A stretch of DNA of 64,000 nt from Pandoraea anapnoica (GCF_902459765.1 NZ_CABPSP010000009.1:62001-126000); one strand, 5' to 3'; shown: positions 30,228 to 39,974, numbered from the stretch's first letter. Program-made: numbers and translations. Notes: generated by a model not told the origin, from the sequence alone.

Positions 30228-30947
30228 ATGTGGGTGAAAGCAGTGCTGTGCACGCTTGCCAGTGTGGTGATGATGCAGGCGGCGCATGCCGACGAAGCGG
30301 GAGACTGGATGACGGTGGCGGAAACACCGAAGTCGGTCTGGCAAGGAAAGCGCGGTAGCGGTTCGATGACCAATGTCGACGGCAAGAAGAACAACGGTTA
30401 CAAGTACCTCTATCAGAAGAAGAATAAGACGAACAACACCTACGACTACGGCCAGGCCGTGGTGTTGCTCGAAGCGTGCCGCAAGGGTTACGGGTTCGTG
30501 TACTACAACGGCATGGAAGGCCAGTACGTGAGCAAGGACCAATTCGTTCGATTCGGCCCGACGGTGGCCGACAACATCGGCTCGATGGCCTGCCTCAGTT
30601 GGGACAACGAGACAGGGCAGATCTCGCTTGCCGAGAAGAAAGACGCGTGGGAGTTCATCGCGTCGGTCAAGGACTCGGGCAACAAGGTCTATCTGAAGAA
30701 CGATACGGCACGCAAGCGCACGTACAAGGGCAAGCCGTCCGTGTCGATTTTGTCGCGCTTCGACAATCTGCGTGACAACACTTTCGATTACAACGAGGTC
30801 ATCATTGCGTCGTCGGATTGCGAACGCGGGTACGGCACCCTGTACGAACTGAATTTCGACGGCGGCGTTTCCGACAAGTGGGATATCGCGCTGAACGGCA
30901 AATCGGTCGCTTCAGCGGTTGGCGATGCAGTCTGCAGCAAACGATGA
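30228..30947 (+). CDS. Secreted/periplasmic protein of unknown function
   Basis: 239 residues from MWVKAVLCTLASVVMMQAAH, preceded by GAGGAG; signal peptide cleaved near AHADEA. The mature protein is Lys/Asn/Tyr-rich (GKKNNGYKYLYQKKNKTNNT), beta-rich, with four cysteines likely forming disulphides (EACRKGYG, MACLS, SDCERGYG, DAVCSKR). Two similar halves (EACRKGYGFVYYN and SDCERGYGTLYEL) suggest an internal duplication. No named family. Confidence 0.7.
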   Translation: MWVKAVLCTLASVVMMQAAHADEAGDWMTVAETPKSVWQGKRGSGSMTNVDGKKNNGYKYLYQKKNKTNNTYDYGQAVVLLEACRKGYGFVYYNGMEGQYVSKDQFVRFGPTVADNIGSMACLSWDNETGQISLAEKKDAWEFIASVKDSGNKVYLKNDTARKRTYKGKPSVSILSRFDNLRDNTFDYNEVIIASSDCERGYGTLYELNFDGGVSDKWDIALNGKSVASAVGDAVCSKR

Positions 30948-30972
30948 GGCAATGATTCGCTAGCCGCAAATA

Positions 30973-31000
30973 AAAATGGGCGCATCACAGCGCCCATTTT
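30973..31000. terminator. Bidirectional terminator
   Basis: AAAATGGGCGC-ATCACA-GCGCCCATTTT, an 11-bp perfect stem with A and T tails, between convergent genes. Confidence 0.9.
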
Positions 31001-31017
31001 CATTGCGTCACGACGGA

Positions 31018-32583
31018 TTACGCATCCGGACGCGCGCCCTTCATCACCACGGCCGCGTGTCCGGCAGCATCGCCGTGGCGACGCCCTGCCATCTCGCTGC
31101 TGCCCGGATCGCCAGCAGGCAGACGGTGATTTTCGATGTCCTGCACGACCTGAATCGCCGTGGCGTCGATGCCATCGGTCAGCGGCTTCGGATCGAGGCC
31201 GATACCCAGAACCATCACGGCCATCGCACCAAGCAGTGCGAACTCGCGGCGGCTCACATCCTTGAGCGACGCCACACGGGCGTTGCCCACACGACCGAAG
31301 ATCACGCGCTTGTACATCCACAGTGTATAGGCCGCGCTCAGCACCAGCGTGAGCGACGCAAGCGCGCCGATCCAGAAGTTCGCCTTGATCGCGCCCATCA
31401 GCACGAGAAACTCGCCGACGAAGCCCGAGGTACCCGGCATACCGACGTTCGCCATCGAGAACAGCATTGCGAAGGTCGCGAAGCGCGGCATCGTAGCGGC
31501 CACCCCGCCATAGGCATCGATGGATGAGCTACCGGTGCGGTCGTACAACATGCCCGTGCACAACAGCATGGCACCCGAGACGATGCCGTACGAAATCATC
31601 TGCATCACGGCGCCATCGGTCCCCATCTCGGAGAAGAGGAACAGACCCAGCGTCACCAGCCCCATGTGCGCCACCGCCGAGTAAGCCAGCAGCTTGCGCA
31701 AATCGGTCTGCACCAGCGCCACCAGACTCGCGTAGATCACCGCGACCAGCGAGAGCACCACCATCAGCGGCGCGAGGAAATGGCTGGCGTCCGGCAGCAG
31801 CGGCAGGTTAAAGCGCAGCAGCCCGTAACCACCCAGCTTAAGCATGCCGAGCATGACGGCCGCACCGGTCGGTCCGTCGAGGTGCACCTCGGGCAACCAT
31901 GTGTGGACCGGCCACATCGGCACCTTGACGGAAAACGCGCCAAGAAAGCCGATGAACAGCATCACCTGTATCGCGAGCGGCAGGTGCAACGTCTGCCAGC
32001 GTGCAATGTCGAAACTCTGCGTCTGCATGTACAGGTAGAGCATCGAGACCAGCATCATCAGCGAACCGGTCAGCGAAAAGAAGAAGAACTTCACTGCTGC
32101 GCGCGTGCTGTTAGCACGACCGTAAACACCGATCAGCAAGTACAGCGGCAGCAACGTCGCTTCGAAGAAGACGAAGAACAGCATGCCGTCCTGCGCTGTG
32201 AATACGCCCTGCATCAGACCGGAGAGCACAAGGAAGCTGCCGAAGTACGCACTCATGCGCGTGGTCACCGCACGCCACGACGCCAGCACGACGATGATCG
32301 TCGTCACACCGGTCAACGCCACGAGCCACAGCGAGATGCCGTCGATGCCCACATGCCACGACGCGTCGAACGAGTCGATCCAACGGAAGCGCTCGACGAA
32401 TTGCAAACTGGAAACACTGGTTCGGAACCCGCGCACGAGGGGCACGAGCGGCACAGCCGATATCACGGCGGCGACGAGCGACGCCCAGCGAACGGTATTG
32501 GGGAATCGATCCCGGCCGAGCAGCATGACGAGCGCGCCAGCCACGATGGGAAGCCAGATCAGAAGGGACAGGATGGGAAACAT
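31018..32583 (-). CDS. nuoM: NADH-quinone oxidoreductase subunit M-like (isolated)
   Basis: 521 residues, about 14 transmembrane helices of the MrpD/NuoM antiporter-like fold. The proton-channel residues are visible: FFEATLLPLYLLIG (Glu) and SVKVPMWPVHTWLPEVHLDG (Lys). Complex I subunit M normally sits in the nuoA-N operon; here it stands alone with flanking terminator and unrelated genes, so it is a paralogue or part of another proton/ion-translocating complex. The C-terminus carries a His/Arg-rich tail absent from normal NuoM. Confidence 0.88.
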   Translation of the reverse strand: MFPILSLLIWLPIVAGALVMLLGRDRFPNTVRWASLVAAVISAVPLVPLVRGFRTSVSSLQFVERFRWIDSFDASWHVGIDGISLWLVALTGVTTIIVVLASWRAVTTRMSAYFGSFLVLSGLMQGVFTAQDGMLFFVFFEATLLPLYLLIGVYGRANSTRAAVKFFFFSLTGSLMMLVSMLYLYMQTQSFDIARWQTLHLPLAIQVMLFIGFLGAFSVKVPMWPVHTWLPEVHLDGPTGAAVMLGMLKLGGYGLLRFNLPLLPDASHFLAPLMVVLSLVAVIYASLVALVQTDLRKLLAYSAVAHMGLVTLGLFLFSEMGTDGAVMQMISYGIVSGAMLLCTGMLYDRTGSSSIDAYGGVAATMPRFATFAMLFSMANVGMPGTSGFVGEFLVLMGAIKANFWIGALASLTLVLSAAYTLWMYKRVIFGRVGNARVASLKDVSRREFALLGAMAVMVLGIGLDPKPLTDGIDATAIQVVQDIENHRLPAGDPGSSEMAGRRHGDAAGHAAVVMKGARPDA

Positions 32584-32969
32584 GGGGGGTCCTGGTGTGC
32601 CGCAACAAAAAACGAGCGCAAATGCGCTACGTTGACGGCGCCAGGGGCGAACCTACCCCGCGCGTATCGCGAGAGCGAAACGCGCAAATCGAGGCCGTTC
32701 AATGCCTGCGGGAGGGGACGCCGGGCGCAGGGGCGTCAACGAAGGTGGCAAGCATACGCGTCCGAAATAGATTTTGCATCGCAGCAAATTTTACAAATGA
32801 TTGCGAGCGATTCGTCCGACCGGCCGGTCGGCAATTGTCGCGTCGACGAGAACGCCGCGCGACAAAGGGCCGCGCTCCGGATGCGCACGCGCGTGACAAA
32901 GTCAATCGATGCGCGCGCCGATTTCGTCAATAACGCATTGTGGAATTCGAGGACAGTACGGCGCGCTGC
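32584..32969. other. Intergenic region upstream of the nuoM-like gene
   Basis: 386 bp without a supported gene. A locally A/T-richer stretch near 32770-32800 could be a promoter for the leftward nuoM-like gene; no clear -35/-10 or hairpin was found. Confidence 0.4.
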
Positions 32970-33608
32970 TCAGACCTTGGGGCGACGCAGATCGAACATC
33001 GGACCGATCTCGGCATAGTCACCGAGATAGCCCGCGCGCATGACCGGATGCGCTTTAGCCGTATCGAAGAGACCGTCTTCGCGCAGGAACTCGCGACGAA
33101 TGTGCACGCCGACCACCTGCCCCAGCGCAAGCCAGTTGTTCATCGGCTTGCCGTCCAGATCGTGCATACGCACGATCTGGAGCAACTTGCATTCGAGCGA
33201 CGCGGGCGACTCTGCCACGTGCGGCACGTCCACATTCACGCCGGGGGCTTTGGTCAAGCCAGCCAGTTCGAATTCGTCAACCTCGTGGGGCACGGGGGCG
33301 GACGTCCGGTTCATCTGCTCGACGAGCGACTTACTCGTCAGATTCCAGACGAACTCCCGCGTGGCTTCGATGTTTGCGATGGAGTCTTTGTAGCCCTCGC
33401 TGCAAAACCCGATGATGGCCGGGAACGACGCGAAGGCTCCGAAGAAGCTATAGGGCGCGAGGTTAACGCGGCCTTGCGCATCGCGGCTCGAAATCCAGCC
33501 GATCACGCGCGGCGCGACAATCGCCTTGAACGGATCGTGAGACAGGCCGTGGCCTTTGGCCGGGTCGTAGAAGTGAACGTCGTCGGGATGGGGCATGGGG
33601 TCAGTCAT
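32970..33608 (-). CDS. Flavin reductase family protein
   Basis: 212 residues. FMN-binding split-barrel signature: FKAIVAPRVIGWISSRDAQG, VNLAPYSFFGAFASFPAIIG and the later ECKLLQIVRMHDLDG, with ANIEATREFVWNLTSKSLVE. These proteins reduce or bind FMN, often supplying reduced flavin to monooxygenases; no partner is adjacent. Complete and of normal length. Confidence 0.9.
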   Translation of the reverse strand: MTDPMPHPDDVHFYDPAKGHGLSHDPFKAIVAPRVIGWISSRDAQGRVNLAPYSFFGAFASFPAIIGFCSEGYKDSIANIEATREFVWNLTSKSLVEQMNRTSAPVPHEVDEFELAGLTKAPGVNVDVPHVAESPASLECKLLQIVRMHDLDGKPMNNWLALGQVVGVHIRREFLREDGLFDTAKAHPVMRAGYLGDYAEIGPMFDLRRPKV

Positions 33609-33669
33609 CAGCTGTGTTGCGGGATTGCGTCGATGCTATCGCACTCTGCAAGGTTGCGTCGGCCGACCA

Positions 33670-34185
33670 TTATTCAGAAGGTGCGCCACGCCCAAGTCGC
33701 GCAATCAGCTCGCCGTGCGCTGGCCACTGCGCAGCGAGCGCCATTGGGTCGGCCATCTCGAAGTCTTCGAAGGCGAAGCCCGGCGCGACGGTGCATCCGA
33801 CCAGCGCAAAACTTGTCGACGGTGCGGGCTGCGCCGCGAACCAGTGGCCTGCGGGCACCACATGCTGCAACTGCTCGCCGTTCACGACATCGTGCCCGAG
33901 ACACGTTGTCGTGAGCTGGCCGGACGGATCGATCTCGTGAATCCAGAGCGTGCCGCCGAGATGAAAGTGCCAGACTTCGTCGCTGCGAATGCGATGAAAC
34001 GCGGAAAAGTCGTTCGCTTCGAGCAAATAGAGAATTGCAGTGGAGATGCTGCGCGGACCGGAGAAACCACCTGACAGCGCATCGGCGGCGACCGTACCAG
34101 CGGCCCGATACGTCTCGCGATAATGCCCACCCTCGGGATGTGGCACGAGGCCCAGCGAGGCGACGAGATCGGGGGCAGACGGCAT
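33670..34185 (-). CDS. Cupin protein, DUF985 family
   Basis: 171 residues from MPSAPDLVASLGLVPHPEGG with an AAGGAG ribosome site. Family landmarks: PEGGHYRETYRA, STAILYLLEANDFSAFHRIR, DEVWHFHLGGTLWIHEIDPS, VVPAGHWFAAQP, CTVAPGFAFEDFE. A single beta-barrel, possibly sugar or metabolite binding; biochemical role unknown. Divergent from the DsbA-like gene. Confidence 0.92.
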   Translation of the reverse strand: MPSAPDLVASLGLVPHPEGGHYRETYRAAGTVAADALSGGFSGPRSISTAILYLLEANDFSAFHRIRSDEVWHFHLGGTLWIHEIDPSGQLTTTCLGHDVVNGEQLQHVVPAGHWFAAQPAPSTSFALVGCTVAPGFAFEDFEMADPMALAAQWPAHGELIARLGRGAPSE

Positions 34186-34452
34186 ATCGGACTCCTTGTA
34201 GGTCAATCGGGGGGAACAACGGAGGCGCTCGCAATGCCGATTCATCAGCCGAAACAATTATTCCGACCATCAAAACATCCATCTGCGTAGCGCGATCCCG
34301 TCACCTTAGCCCAAAATGCGCGCGGGTAAAGGGTTCCGCACATGGCGGCGGGGGAATCGGCGAGATTTATCGATTTGTGCGACGATTGCCATGTTGCGTC
34401 GCGCAAGGCGACGCGTTTTTCATTGCACGCGCCGCTTTGGCGCCGTCAGATC

Positions 34453-35106
34453 ATGCCTGCCACTCTCAAGATTGACTTTGTCTCCGATGTCGCCTGCCCG
34501 TGGTGCGCCATCGGTCTTGCCTCATTGAAGACCGCGCTCGCCCGTCTGGGCAACGAGGTCGAAGCCGATCTGCATTTCAGCCCGTTCGAATTGAACCCCG
34601 ACATGCCGGTCGAGGGTGTTCCGCTTGCCGACTATATGTCGCGCAAGTACGGCCTCTCCCCTGAGCAGTTGGCGCAGAATCAGGCGAACATCAGCGCCCG
34701 CGCCGCCGCCGAAGGTTTCCCGATGCGCATGGATCTGCGCACGCACGCTTACAACACGTTCGACGCGCATCGACTGCTGCACTGGGCGCAGACCCTGGGC
34801 AACGACAAACAGCTCGCCCTCAAGGAAGCCCTGTTGCGCGCGTACTTCGTCGACGGCAAGCGCACGAGTGATCCGGAAGTACTCGTCGACGCCGTACAAC
34901 AGGCCGGTCTCGACACGGCACGCGCGCGCGAGATTCTGTCGACGGACGAATACGCCGATCAGGTGCGTGCGCTGGAGCGCCACTATCAGAATCTCGGCAT
35001 CAGTTCGGTACCGGCGATCATCTTCAACAACCGCCATCTCGTGAGCGGCGGTCAGCCGCCGGAAGTCTTCGAGCAAGCCATCCGTCAGATTCTGGCCGAG
35101 GGCTGA
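34453..35106 (+). CDS. DsbA-family oxidoreductase (FrnE-like)
   Basis: 217 residues from MPATLKIDFVSDVACPWCAI. Thioredoxin-fold CPWC active site (about 15-18) and the C-terminal cis-Pro motif SSVPAIIFNNRHLVSGGQPP. No signal peptide, so cytoplasmic like FrnE. FrnE proteins are protein disulfide isomerases or 2-hydroxychromene-2-carboxylate isomerase relatives linked to stress tolerance. Immediately followed (6 bp) by the MFS exporter, probably one operon. Confidence 0.92.
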   Translation: MPATLKIDFVSDVACPWCAIGLASLKTALARLGNEVEADLHFSPFELNPDMPVEGVPLADYMSRKYGLSPEQLAQNQANISARAAAEGFPMRMDLRTHAYNTFDAHRLLHWAQTLGNDKQLALKEALLRAYFVDGKRTSDPEVLVDAVQQAGLDTARAREILSTDEYADQVRALERHYQNLGISSVPAIIFNNRHLVSGGQPPEVFEQAIRQILAEG

Positions 35107-35112
35107 TCCGTC

Positions 35113-36531
35113 ATGTCGTCGCTGCCTCCGACCGCCGACACATCGACGGTAAGCGCGCCGCCCGCCCCTGCCGCGGCGCAATTGCACGAGCCTCCCGCCA
35201 CCGGACGCGGGCTCGCCATGACGGCGATTTTGCTCGCCGTCTCGCTCGCCAGTCTCGATACCGCCATCGCCAACACGGCCTTGCCGCAGATGGCGCTCGA
35301 TCTGAATACGACGCCGTCCGCCTCGGTATGGATCGTCAACGCTTACCAGTTGGCGATGGTCGCAACGCTGCTGCCCTTCGCGTCGCTGGGTGAACGCGTC
35401 GGCCACAAGCGCGTGTTCATGTGGGGCGTGGCGGTGTTTCTCGCGGCGTCGCTGCTCTGCGCGCTCTCGCCGTCACTCGGCTTCCTTGCGGGTGCGCGGG
35501 TGTTGCAAGGGGTGGGCGCCGCGGCGGTCATGAGCGTGAACATCGCGCTGATCCGCTTTCTGTATCCGGCAGCGCAGTTGGGACGCGGTGTCGGGCTAAA
35601 CGCGTTGATCGTGGGCATCTCGTTCGCCATCGGGCCGACGGTCGCGTCGCTCGTGCTGGCGTTCGCGAGCTGGCCATGGCTGTTCCTGATCAACGTGCCG
35701 ACGGGATTGCTGGCGCTGGCATTCTCGCGTCGCAACCTGCCCGACACGCCGCGCAGTGAGCATAAGCCGGACATGATTGCGGCGTTGCTCAACGTGCTGA
35801 CGTTCTCGCTGCTGATCTTTGCGCTTAGCCAAAGCGCGCAGCAGGCCGACTGGCATCTGACGCTGGCCTGCTTCATCGGCGCGCTCGTCTTTGGCTGGGC
35901 CTTGATCCGACGCGAACGCGACCATCGCGCGCCGATGCTGCCGGTCGATCTGATGCGTCTGCCTGCGTTTGCGTTGTCCACGCTGACAGCCATCTGCGCA
36001 TTCGCGACGCAAGGGTTGGGACTGGTCTCGCTGCCCTTCTACTTCGAAAACGTGCTGCATCGCAGCCCCATCGAAACGGGCTTCCTGATGACACCGTGGC
36101 CGTTCTTCGTGGCCGCGATTGCACCGGTGGCAGGACGTCTGTCGGACAAATATCCCCCGGGTGCGCTGGGTGCGATCGGTCTGGCGATGCTGAGTGCGGG
36201 TATGGCGTTGCTGGCGATCATGCCGGAGCATGCGCAGTTGTGGGATATCGGCTGGCGTATGGCGTTGTGCGGGCTGGGCTTCGGCTTCTTCCAGTCGCCG
36301 AACCTGAAGGCGTTCATGCACAGCGCACCGCCGGAGCGCAGCGGCGGCGCGAGCGGCATGGTCGGGACATCGCGTTTGCTGGGTCAGGCGACGGGTGCCG
36401 CACTCGTCGCACTGGCGCTGGGCCTGTTCGGCACGCACGGTTCGACGTGGGCACTCGCATGGGGTGCAGCGTTCTCTGCGGCAGGATGTCTGGCGAGTGG
36501 GTTGCGACTTGTTGGAAAGCGCGCGCACTGA
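35113..36531 (+). CDS. MFS multidrug exporter, DHA2 (EmrB/QacA) type
   Basis: 472 residues with about 14 transmembrane helices. Motif D1 LDTAIANTALPQMALDL (first helix), motif A GERVGHKRVFMWG, motif C-like GISFAIGPTVASLVLAFASW. Proton-driven efflux of drugs or metabolites. Cotranscribed with the DsbA-like gene, ending at a strong terminator. Confidence 0.92.
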   Translation: MSSLPPTADTSTVSAPPAPAAAQLHEPPATGRGLAMTAILLAVSLASLDTAIANTALPQMALDLNTTPSASVWIVNAYQLAMVATLLPFASLGERVGHKRVFMWGVAVFLAASLLCALSPSLGFLAGARVLQGVGAAAVMSVNIALIRFLYPAAQLGRGVGLNALIVGISFAIGPTVASLVLAFASWPWLFLINVPTGLLALAFSRRNLPDTPRSEHKPDMIAALLNVLTFSLLIFALSQSAQQADWHLTLACFIGALVFGWALIRRERDHRAPMLPVDLMRLPAFALSTLTAICAFATQGLGLVSLPFYFENVLHRSPIETGFLMTPWPFFVAAIAPVAGRLSDKYPPGALGAIGLAMLSAGMALLAIMPEHAQLWDIGWRMALCGLGFGFFQSPNLKAFMHSAPPERSGGASGMVGTSRLLGQATGAALVALALGLFGTHGSTWALAWGAAFSAAGCLASGLRLVGKRAH

Positions 36532-36554
36532 CTGACGTTAGATCCCGTCGTAAA

Positions 36555-36583
36555 ACAAAGCCCCGCCGAGCGCGGGGCTTTGT
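36555..36583. terminator. Bidirectional terminator
   Basis: ACAAAGCCCCGC and its exact complement around CCGAG, a 12-bp stem between the convergent exporter and glmS genes. Confidence 0.9.
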
Positions 36584-36628
36584 CGTTTCTGGTGACCTGC
36601 AAGGGTTGCCAGATGCACGCTGATCGAT

Positions 36629-38458
36629 TCATTCCACCGTCACCGACTTCGCCAGATTCCGAGGCTTATCCACGTCCGTCCCACGCGCGACGGCGGCGTG
36701 ATACGCCAGCAACTGCATCGGGATGGTGTGGAGAATCGGGGACAGCAACCCGTAGTGTTCGGTCAAACGAATCACCTCGATATCCGGGCCCGGCGATAAC
36801 CCGCAATCGCTGTCGGCGAAGACGTACAGCTTGCCGTTACGCGCGCTCACTTCGTGCATGTTCGATTTCAGCTTCTCCAGCAGACGGTCGTTCGGTGCGA
36901 CCGCCACCACCGGCATCTCGTCGCTGACCAATGCGAGCGGCCCGTGCTTGAGTTCCCCCGCCGGATACGCCTCCGCGTGAATGTACGAAATCTCCTTCAT
37001 CTTCAGCGCCCCTTCCATCGCTACCGGAAAATGCAGGCCGCGTCCGAGGAAAAGAATGTCCTGACGCCGCGTCAGTTGCTCAGCCCACGCAATGATCTGC
37101 GGCTCCAGCGCCAGCACTTTGGCAATCGCATCCGGCAAGTGACGCAACGCTTTCAGATGCTGCTGCTCGTCCTCGTCCGACAACCGGTTACGGCTCTGTG
37201 CCAGCGTCAGCGCCAGAATGAATAGCGACACCAGTTGCGTTGTGAAGGCTTTCGTCGACGCCACGCCAATCTCCACACCCGCCCGCGTGAAGAACGTCAG
37301 CGCACACTCGCGCGCCAGTGCGCTCGTCGCCACGTTGCAGATCGCCAGCGTGTGCAACATCCCGCGTTGCTTGGCGACGTGGACCGCGCCGAGCACGTCC
37401 GCCGTCTCCCCGCTCTGCGAGACCGCAACGACCAGCGTCTTCGGATTAGCCACGCTGTCGCGGTAGCGATACTCGCTCGCGATCTCCACATTCACCGGCA
37501 CCTGCGCGAGACTCTCGATCCAGTACTTCGCCGTGAGCGCCGCGTGATAGCTGCCGCCGCAAGCGAGCAACAACACCGAGTCCACCGCGTTGAACACGCG
37601 CCACGCGTTATCGCCGAACAACTCCGGCATGATCGACGTAACATCCAGCAGCGTGTCGGCCACGGCGCGCGGCTGCTCGAAGATCTCCTTCTGCATGTAA
37701 TACCGATACGGCCCGAGATCCGCCGCACCACTGTGCGCCGCCACCCGGTTCACCGCACGCTCCACGCGCTGTCCCTGAGCATCCACAACCCAGTAGCGAT
37801 GCAGTTGCACGTCGGCGATGTCGCCGTTCTCCAGATAGACGATCCGGTCGGTGACGTTGGCAAGCGCAATCGCATCGGACGCGATGAAGTTCTCGCCGTC
37901 ACCCACGCCGAGAATCAAGGGCATGCCATCGCGCGCCCCGACCAGACGATGCGGCTCGTCGCGACAGATCACCGCAATCGCATAACTACCGCGCAGTCGG
38001 GCCGCCGCCGACTTCACCGCTTCGAACAAGTCACCGTCGTACAGATGATCGATCAGATGCGCGATGACCTCGCTGTCAGTCTGGCTCGCGAAGACATAAC
38101 CTTGCGCCTCAAGCTCCGAGTGCAGTTCCTCGTGGTTCTCGATGATGCCGTTATGCGAAAGCGCGATACGCGGAGTCTCGGCATTCGGCGAGAAGTGCGG
38201 ATGCGCATTGTCCGTGACCGGCTTGCCATGCGTCGCCCAACGCGTGTGGGCAATGCCGGTGTATCCCGTCAAGCCGAGACGACCGACCTCCTCCTGAAGA
38301 TTCGCCACGCGCTCGACGCTGCGGGCACGCACCAGCTCACGCTCGCGATACAGCGCGACGCCACATGAGTCGTACCCGCGATACTCCAAACGCTTCAGAC
38401 CGTCGACCAGATTGGGAACGATGTCCCGTTGTGCGACCGCGCCGATGATTCCACACAT
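36629..38458 (-). CDS. glmS: Glutamine--fructose-6-phosphate aminotransferase
   Basis: 609 residues, the usual length. Makes glucosamine-6-phosphate for peptidoglycan and LPS. The N-terminal glutaminase begins [10 protein letters not shown] (nucleophile Cys after Met removal) with [10 protein letters not shown] and RWATHGKPV; two SIS sugar-isomerase domains follow ([39 protein letters not shown]), ending [15 protein letters not shown]. Cytoplasmic, essential. Divergent from an Lrp-type gene across an AT-rich palindrome. Confidence 0.97.
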   Translation of the reverse strand: MCGIIGAVAQRDIVPNLVDGLKRLEYRGYDSCGVALYRERELVRARSVERVANLQEEVGRLGLTGYTGIAHTRWATHGKPVTDNAHPHFSPNAETPRIALSHNGIIENHEELHSELEAQGYVFASQTDSEVIAHLIDHLYDGDLFEAVKSAAARLRGSYAIAVICRDEPHRLVGARDGMPLILGVGDGENFIASDAIALANVTDRIVYLENGDIADVQLHRYWVVDAQGQRVERAVNRVAAHSGAADLGPYRYYMQKEIFEQPRAVADTLLDVTSIMPELFGDNAWRVFNAVDSVLLLACGGSYHAALTAKYWIESLAQVPVNVEIASEYRYRDSVANPKTLVVAVSQSGETADVLGAVHVAKQRGMLHTLAICNVATSALARECALTFFTRAGVEIGVASTKAFTTQLVSLFILALTLAQSRNRLSDEDEQQHLKALRHLPDAIAKVLALEPQIIAWAEQLTRRQDILFLGRGLHFPVAMEGALKMKEISYIHAEAYPAGELKHGPLALVSDEMPVVAVAPNDRLLEKLKSNMHEVSARNGKLYVFADSDCGLSPGPDIEVIRLTEHYGLLSPILHTIPMQLLAYHAAVARGTDVDKPRNLAKSVTVE

Positions 38459-38536
38459 AACGCTTCTCCGAAATGATTCGTTGCCAGCCAGTGAAGCGAT
38501 GGTAGAGTTGGCGCCATGAAATTAATCATCAATCTT

Positions 38537-38557
38537 TTTAAATTTATGAAATTTAAA
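38537..38557. promoter_or_regulatory. AT-rich palindrome between glmS and the Lrp-type gene
   Basis: TTTAAATTT-ATG-AAATTTAAA, perfect 9-bp arms, in an A/T-rich island within high-GC DNA. Lrp/AsnC regulators favour AT-rich inverted repeats, so autoregulation and perhaps glmS control are suggested. Confidence 0.7.
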
Positions 38558-38617
38558 TTCACACACATGTCAGACTGAAATAAAATTTCACTTCATCAGC
38601 ATCTGCCCAGAAACCTC

Positions 38618-39112
38618 ATGCCAAGCCTCACCCTCGACGATCTGGACTTAAGAATCCTCGGCGCGCTGCAACTGGACGCATCGATCTCGAACCTGGAACT
38701 GTCGCGGCGGGTGCACGCCTCAGCCCCCACCTGCTTGCGACGCGTGCGCGCGCTACGGGAGGCGGGTGTCATTGCCCGCCAGATCACTATCGTCGACGCC
38801 GCGAAGCTCGGCCCAACGCTGACGGCCGTTGTCGAAGTGAGCCTCGACCGGCAAGCCGCCGAGGATTACGACACCTTCGAGACCTACATCTGCAACGAGC
38901 CGTCTGTGACACAGTGCTACCGCGTCTCGCCGGGACCGGACTTCGTCGTGATTGCGGAGGTACGGGACATGGCCGCTTACGACGAACTCGCCCGGCGGCT
39001 CTTCAAAAGCTCGGCCAACATTCGCAACGTGCGCACATTCTTTTCCACGCGCCGCGCGAAGTTCGAAGCGAATGCGCCTGTGACGCCAGTTCAACCGAAC
39101 CCTTCTCGATGA
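38618..39112 (+). CDS. Lrp/AsnC-family transcriptional regulator
   Basis: 164 residues. N-terminal HTH (DLRILGALQLDASISNLELS, RRVHASAPTCLRRVRALREA) and C-terminal RAM/ligand-binding domain (ITIVDAAKLGPTLTAVVEVS, FVVIAEVRDMAAYDELARRL). Feast/famine-type regulator responding to an amino acid or metabolite. Divergent from glmS. Followed by a DeoR-type gene. Confidence 0.95.
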   Translation: MPSLTLDDLDLRILGALQLDASISNLELSRRVHASAPTCLRRVRALREAGVIARQITIVDAAKLGPTLTAVVEVSLDRQAAEDYDTFETYICNEPSVTQCYRVSPGPDFVVIAEVRDMAAYDELARRLFKSSANIRNVRTFFSTRRAKFEANAPVTPVQPNPSR

Positions 39113-39116
39113 ATGA

Positions 39117-39136
39117 AAATGTTCATTTGAACATTT
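39117..39136. promoter_or_regulatory. Operator-like palindrome upstream of the DeoR-type gene
   Basis: AAATGTTCATTTGAACATTT, perfect 9-bp arms with a 2-bp centre. It resembles GlpR/DeoR-class operators (ATGTTC...GAACAT), with a tighter spacing than E. coli GlpR sites. Confidence 0.75.
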
Positions 39137-39215
39137 GATATCGTCATTTGAATGTCACTCTCGGCTGTCAAAGTGGCGCCCATTCCAGAACGAATGTGCA
39201 CATCACGACCGCCCG

Positions 39216-39974
39216 ATGGACCTTTCAGACCGTCAGACCCGCATCGTCGCCCTCTTCCGCCAGCACGGCGAAATGAGTGTCGACGCCCTCGCCGAGCACT
39301 TCAGCGTTGCCACGCAGACGATTCGTCGCGACGTGAATGCGCTATGCGATGCGAATGTGCTGCGCCGTTATCACGGCGGTGCGCGTCTGATGACGCCGGG
39401 CGCCAACCAGCCCTATGAAGTACGGCGGGTGCGCAACCTCGAAGGCAAACTGCGCATCGGTCACGCGGCGGCTGAACGCATTCCTGACGGTGCGACCGTG
39501 TTGCTCGGCATTGGCACCACGCCGGAACAGGTGGCCGTGGCGCTCGTGCATCGCAAACGTCTGTGCGTCATCACGAACAATCTGCGTGCCGCACTAGTTC
39601 TGGCGAGCAACCCGGAACATCGCGTGATCGTCCCCGGCGGCGAACTACGCTCACCCAACCCCGAGATTCTGGGCGACGAAGCCGACCGGCTGTTTCGCGC
39701 CTATCGTGCCGACGTCGGCGTGTACAGCGTGGGCGGCATCGACGACGACGGCACGCTACTCGATTACGACCGCGTTGAAGCAGCCTCACGCGAAGCGCTG
39801 CGCGACGCCAGCCGCTATCGCATTCTCGTTGCAGACGCGTACAAGTTCACCCGCAAGCCCAGCGTGCGCGGTGGGCAACTCGACGAGCAGGATCTCGTCA
39901 TTACCGACGGCCCGCTGCCTGCCCCGCTGCACCATCGCGTATGCGGGGACTCGCCCGAAATTCTCGTCGTTTGA
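39216..39974 (+). CDS. DeoR/GlpR-family transcriptional regulator
   Basis: 252 residues. N-terminal HTH (SDRQTRIVALFRQHGEMSVD, LAEHFSVATQTIRRDVNALC, DANVLRRYHGGARLMTPG) and C-terminal DeoR sensor (GATVLLGIGTTPEQVAVALV, LCVITNNLRAALVLAS, GGIDDDGTLLDYDRVEAASR). Closest in feel to GlpR, which senses glycerol-3-phosphate. Directly upstream of a GDPD-like gene whose product class makes glycerol-3-phosphate, which supports the GlpR view. Confidence 0.93.
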   Translation: MDLSDRQTRIVALFRQHGEMSVDALAEHFSVATQTIRRDVNALCDANVLRRYHGGARLMTPGANQPYEVRRVRNLEGKLRIGHAAAERIPDGATVLLGIGTTPEQVAVALVHRKRLCVITNNLRAALVLASNPEHRVIVPGGELRSPNPEILGDEADRLFRAYRADVGVYSVGGIDDDGTLLDYDRVEAASREALRDASRYRILVADAYKFTRKPSVRGGQLDEQDLVITDGPLPAPLHHRVCGDSPEILVV

